Source: Ruegeria atlantica (GTDB lineage Bacteria > Pseudomonadota > Alphaproteobacteria > Rhodobacterales > Rhodobacteraceae). From it: a stretch of DNA of 35,041 bases. The stretch lies in contig NZ_CYPU01000009.1 of NCBI RefSeq assembly GCF_001458195.1, positions 1-35,041 on the forward strand, read 5' to 3'. Position numbers and translations under genes: made by a program. Below, piece after piece: positions 32,949 to 35,041 of the stretch (its first letter is position 1; every line of letters begins with the position of its first letter). The notes beneath the pieces were generated by a model. It saw only the letters and a program-made list of their open reading frames with translations, ran no database searches and was not told the origin of the DNA.

Positions 32949-33836
32949 ATTTTCTCGTTTTGCACTGATCCCGATACGCTGGGCACGTTCCGCTGGTTTT
33001 CTTGCTACCTCACCAACGGCGTACACTGGTCGTTCTACCTGTCGTTCCTGAAGGTTCTGCTGTTGCTGGCCGTCACAGCGCCCGTAGCGTTGAGTTTCGG
33101 GTTCGTTGGTGCCATGGCCGCCCGCTCGCATATCCCCCCCGTCAGCTGGCTGGGCAAGGGCTATATCGCGATTGTACGGGGTGTGCCGGACATCGCCTTC
33201 TTCTTGTTCTTTGTGATCGCTCTGGATCAGGCTTTTGAATGGACGCGCCATAAGATCCTTTGCCCCGATTGGCCGGACCCGATCCGCCAGGGCAACGACT
33301 TCATCGTTTGCCAGTCGGCAAAACTGCCGCTCAGCACCGCGCCGGAATTTGTGCATGAGACCTATGGTTTCTTCCTCGCGGTGATCACCTTCTCGATCGT
33401 TTTCGGAGCTTTTGCGGCCAACGTGCTGTTTGGCGGAATGCGGGCGGTTCCCCATGCGCAGCTGGAAACAGCAGCCGCTTATGGCCTTTCCCCCAGCCAG
33501 ACATTCTGGCGCATCCTCGTGCCGCAAATGTGGGTTTACGCCCTGCCCGGTCTGTCGAACCTGTGGATGGTGCTGATCAAAGCCACCCCACTGCTGTTCC
33601 TGCTGGGCATCGAAGACATCGTCTATTGGGCCCGCGAATTGGGCGGGACCAAGACCACGAAATTCACCCAATACCCCCATGGCGACTGGCGGATGTGGTA
33701 CTTCCTGGCTCTGCTGATCTTCTACCTCGGCATGACCCGCGTCTCGGAAATCGGGCTTGAAAAGCTGATGCGCCGCCTGTCCCACGGACAGGCCACATCA
33801 GGCGGAGAGCTTCTGCGCAAGGAGACCACTGCATGA
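32949..33836 (+). CDS. Amino acid ABC transporter permease (first), non-standard start codon
   Basis: HisQ-like permease of about 295 residues if started at ATT 32949. The frame is open from 32931 and reads FSFCTDPDTLGTFRWFSCY before the first membrane segment, which looks coding, but it contains no ATG, GTG or TTG until TTG 33063. ATT is six bases after AGAGG; TTG 33063 also has AAGG eight bases before it but would cut the first helix (YLSFLKVLLLLAVTAPVALSFGF). The body is intact: several helices, an EAA loop (QLETAAAYGLSPSQTFWRILVP) and an insert with two cysteines. The downstream permease overlaps its stop by ATGA. Confidence 0.85.
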   Translation: MFSFCTDPDTLGTFRWFSCYLTNGVHWSFYLSFLKVLLLLAVTAPVALSFGFVGAMAARSHIPPVSWLGKGYIAIVRGVPDIAFFLFFVIALDQAFEWTRHKILCPDWPDPIRQGNDFIVCQSAKLPLSTAPEFVHETYGFFLAVITFSIVFGAFAANVLFGGMRAVPHAQLETAAAYGLSPSQTFWRILVPQMWVYALPGLSNLWMVLIKATPLLFLLGIEDIVYWARELGGTKTTKFTQYPHGDWRMWYFLALLIFYLGMTRVSEIGLEKLMRRLSHGQATSGGELLRKETTA

Positions 33837-34639
33837 GCTGCATCCAGACCATTCAGGACTACGGCCTGCGTTCCTTGGGCCTTGGTGAGCGGCTACTGCC
33901 GCGCAACGACTTTACCCTGTGCGAGCAATTCACCCTGATCGGTTCAGGCATGATCTGGAACATCTATTTCGGTATCATGGCACTGATCACCGGGTTCTTT
34001 CTGGCAACCGCCGTGGCAATGGGCAAAGCATCCACCAACAAGTGGCTGCGCAAACCGTCCGAGTGGTTCATCTTTATCTTCCGCGGCTCGCCACTGTTCA
34101 TCCAGTTCTTCTTTGCCTACTTCTTCTTCCTGTCGCTGAAGAAATCTTACCCGATGTTCGACGCCCTGACGTCGGCATGGCTGGGGGCGTTGATCGTTTT
34201 GTTCCTCAACACCGCCGCTTATACCGGTGAGATCTTCTATGGCGCGCTGCGCTCGATCCCCAAGGGTGATATCGAGGCCGCTGATGCCTATGGCATGTCG
34301 GGCTGGTCGCGGTTTCGCCGGATCATTTGGCCCACCATGCTGCGTCTGGCCTGGCCTGCCTACACGAACGAAGCGATCTTTCTGTTTCACGCCACCACGC
34401 TGGTCTTCTTCTCGGCCTTCCCCGCCTGGCAGCAACGCGGCGACGCGCTGTACTACGCCAGCTATTTCGCCGACAAGACGTTCAATCCGTTCATTCCCTA
34501 CCCGATTCTGGCCTTTTACTTCATCCTGCTGACACTAGTGGTTGTCGGTGTTTTTGGGCTGATCAACAAACGGCTGAACCGGCACTTGCCAGTAGCCAGA
34601 AAGGCCAAGATGAGGTTCCGTCTGAACCTGGCGCGCTAA
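33833..34639 (+). CDS. Amino acid ABC transporter permease (second)
   Basis: A 268-residue HisM-like permease with ATG overlapping the preceding stop (ATGA). N-terminal extension about 1-35, five to six helices, FRGSPLFIQFFFAYFF (83-98) typical of polar amino acid permeases, and the EAA loop IEAADAYGMSGWSRFRRIIWP (147-167) that contacts the ATPase. Together with the first permease it forms a heterodimeric channel. Last gene of the operon; a terminator follows. Confidence 0.93.
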   Translation: MSCIQTIQDYGLRSLGLGERLLPRNDFTLCEQFTLIGSGMIWNIYFGIMALITGFFLATAVAMGKASTNKWLRKPSEWFIFIFRGSPLFIQFFFAYFFFLSLKKSYPMFDALTSAWLGALIVLFLNTAAYTGEIFYGALRSIPKGDIEAADAYGMSGWSRFRRIIWPTMLRLAWPAYTNEAIFLFHATTLVFFSAFPAWQQRGDALYYASYFADKTFNPFIPYPILAFYFILLTLVVVGVFGLINKRLNRHLPVARKAKMRFRLNLAR

Positions 34640-34664
34640 GTCAGGCAACCAAACAATTCGGCAG

Positions 34665-34691
34665 CCGGGCTTGTTTTTGGCCCGGTTTTTT
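34665..34691 (+). terminator. Rho-independent terminator of the amino acid ABC operon
   Basis: Stem CCGGGC/GCCCGG with a 9-base T-rich loop, followed by TTTTTT, about 26 bases after the last permease. Confidence 0.85.
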
Positions 34692-34743
34692 CTTGCCGAG
34701 AATCTCAGGAAAGTGCTGAGAAAGCGTTATAAATAGGGGAAAA

Positions 34744-34800
34744 TGGTACCGCCTGCTGGATTCGAACCGGCGACCTCTGGATCCACAATCCAGAGACAAG
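34744..34800 (-). tRNA. tRNA-His (GTG anticodon), 3' part only, interrupted at the IS boundary
   Basis: Read on the minus strand this is tRNA positions about 20-76: anticodon arm CTGGA-TTGTGGA-TCCAG (anticodon at 34784-34786), variable loop, T arm with TTCGAAT, acceptor strand AGGCGGT, discriminator A73 and encoded CCA. A73 instead of C73 fits the alphaproteobacterial histidine tRNA. The first about 19 nucleotides are missing; the IS end starts directly at 34801. The T stem has one C-A mismatch (GCCGG/CCAGC), and the bases at 21-25 (TTGTC) do not look like a normal D arm, for example A21 is absent. Probably a disrupted gene or remnant. Confidence 0.85.
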
Positions 34801-35041
34801 TGAGCCTCCCCATTTGAATGGGCCCACCGTTAAGATTAGGAAACGGAGGACCAAGAATGGCAAACAAGCGACCGAAGCCGGAAGAAATTGTCTCGAAGTT
34901 GCGGCAGGTTGAAGTTCTGATGGGGCAAGGGATGCCGCGTCTGGATGCGATCAGACAGATCGGCGTTGTGGAGCAAACCTATTACCGCTGGCGCAAGCAA
35001 TATGGCGGAATGGGTGTAGACCAATTGAAGGAACTTAGGCG
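34801..35041 (+). mobile_element. IS3-family insertion sequence, right copy (5' end only)
   Basis: Begins TGAGCCTCCCC at 34801 and runs off the window. Its first 229 bases equal the reverse complement of positions 1-229, so the two copies face each other as inverted repeats about 34.6 kb apart. The terminal region carries CCCATT-TG-AATGGG at 34809-34822. It abuts the broken tRNA-His gene. Confidence 0.87.
34857..35041 (+). CDS. IS3-family transposase OrfA, partial (N-terminus only)
   Basis: ATG at 34857 with GGAGGA upstream; 61 residues are visible before the window ends, the same protein as on the left end plus about four more residues. Helix-turn-helix followed by TYYRWRKQYGGMGVDQLKEL, typical of IS407-like OrfA. 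OrfB lies outside. Confidence 0.87.
   Translation, partial: MANKRPKPEEIVSKLRQVEVLMGQGMPRLDAIRQIGVVEQTYYRWRKQYGGMGVDQLKELR

Noticed and set aside
1..35041. CRISPR array, prophage or toxin-antitoxin module
   Set aside because: No regularly spaced repeats, phage structural or integrase genes, or toxin-antitoxin pairs were recognised in either strand.
1..35041. Composite transposon carrying the whole segment
   Set aside because: The IS copies flank essential core genes in orders usual for Rhodobacteraceae, so a 34.6-kb mobile cargo is unlikely; inversion or assembly breaks fit better.

Overview
The window looks like chromosomal DNA of a marine alphaproteobacterium of the family Rhodobacteraceae (Roseobacter group). 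Supporting signs are the high GC content, the protein-level resemblance of nearly every gene to that group, Roseobacter-type linkages (ftsY - EamA transporter - yciB; hflK - hflC - DUF2065 - degP; purA - DUF2842), and a histidine tRNA 3' half with A73 and no sign of a C73/G-1 pair, as in many alphaproteobacteria. Genus-level assignment is not possible from sequence reading alone.

Both ends of the window are the same IS3-family insertion sequence end (about 229 bp on the left, 241 bp on the right) in inverted orientation, each with the start of orfA running outward. The window therefore behaves like a segment bounded by two IS copies, and the right copy sits directly against a truncated tRNA-His.

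Layout. 230-1940: tandem-fused tautomerase and a secreted lectin-like protein. 1941-5952: purD, divergent xseA, a small periplasmic protein and a lysoplasmalogenase. 6011-8785: ftsY, an EamA transporter and yciB on one strand. 8946-9614: a Crp/Fnr-type regulator. 9835-13692 (minus): the membrane proteostasis cluster hflK-hflC-DUF2065-degP. 13765-16232 (minus): gor and rpiA. 16400-19865 (plus): glutathione S-transferase, L-serine ammonia-lyase, a GFA-family protein and a second EamA transporter. 19810-22276: thiamine diphosphokinase, divergent from a long acidic Roseobacter protein with a possible winged-helix C-terminus. 22350-25604 (minus): a cobalt-type nitrile hydratase operon (alpha, beta, accessory) followed by purA and DUF2842. 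25755-27922: secG and pyrG. 28045-31230: a bacterioferritin-like protein without the haem methionine, a PEP mutase/isocitrate lyase family enzyme, and a tightly packed terB-terB-PhnD-like operon. 31356-34639: a polar amino acid ABC importer operon whose first permease gene has no ordinary start codon.

Most genes are housekeeping (purine and pyrimidine synthesis, protein export, proteolysis, redox, pentose phosphate). The accessory or less understood parts are the IS ends with the broken tRNA, the nitrile hydratase operon without a neighbouring amidase, the terB-terB-PhnD-like operon, the acidic 545-residue protein and the haem-ligand-less bacterioferritin. I saw no CRISPR array, phage genes, rRNA or complete tRNA.
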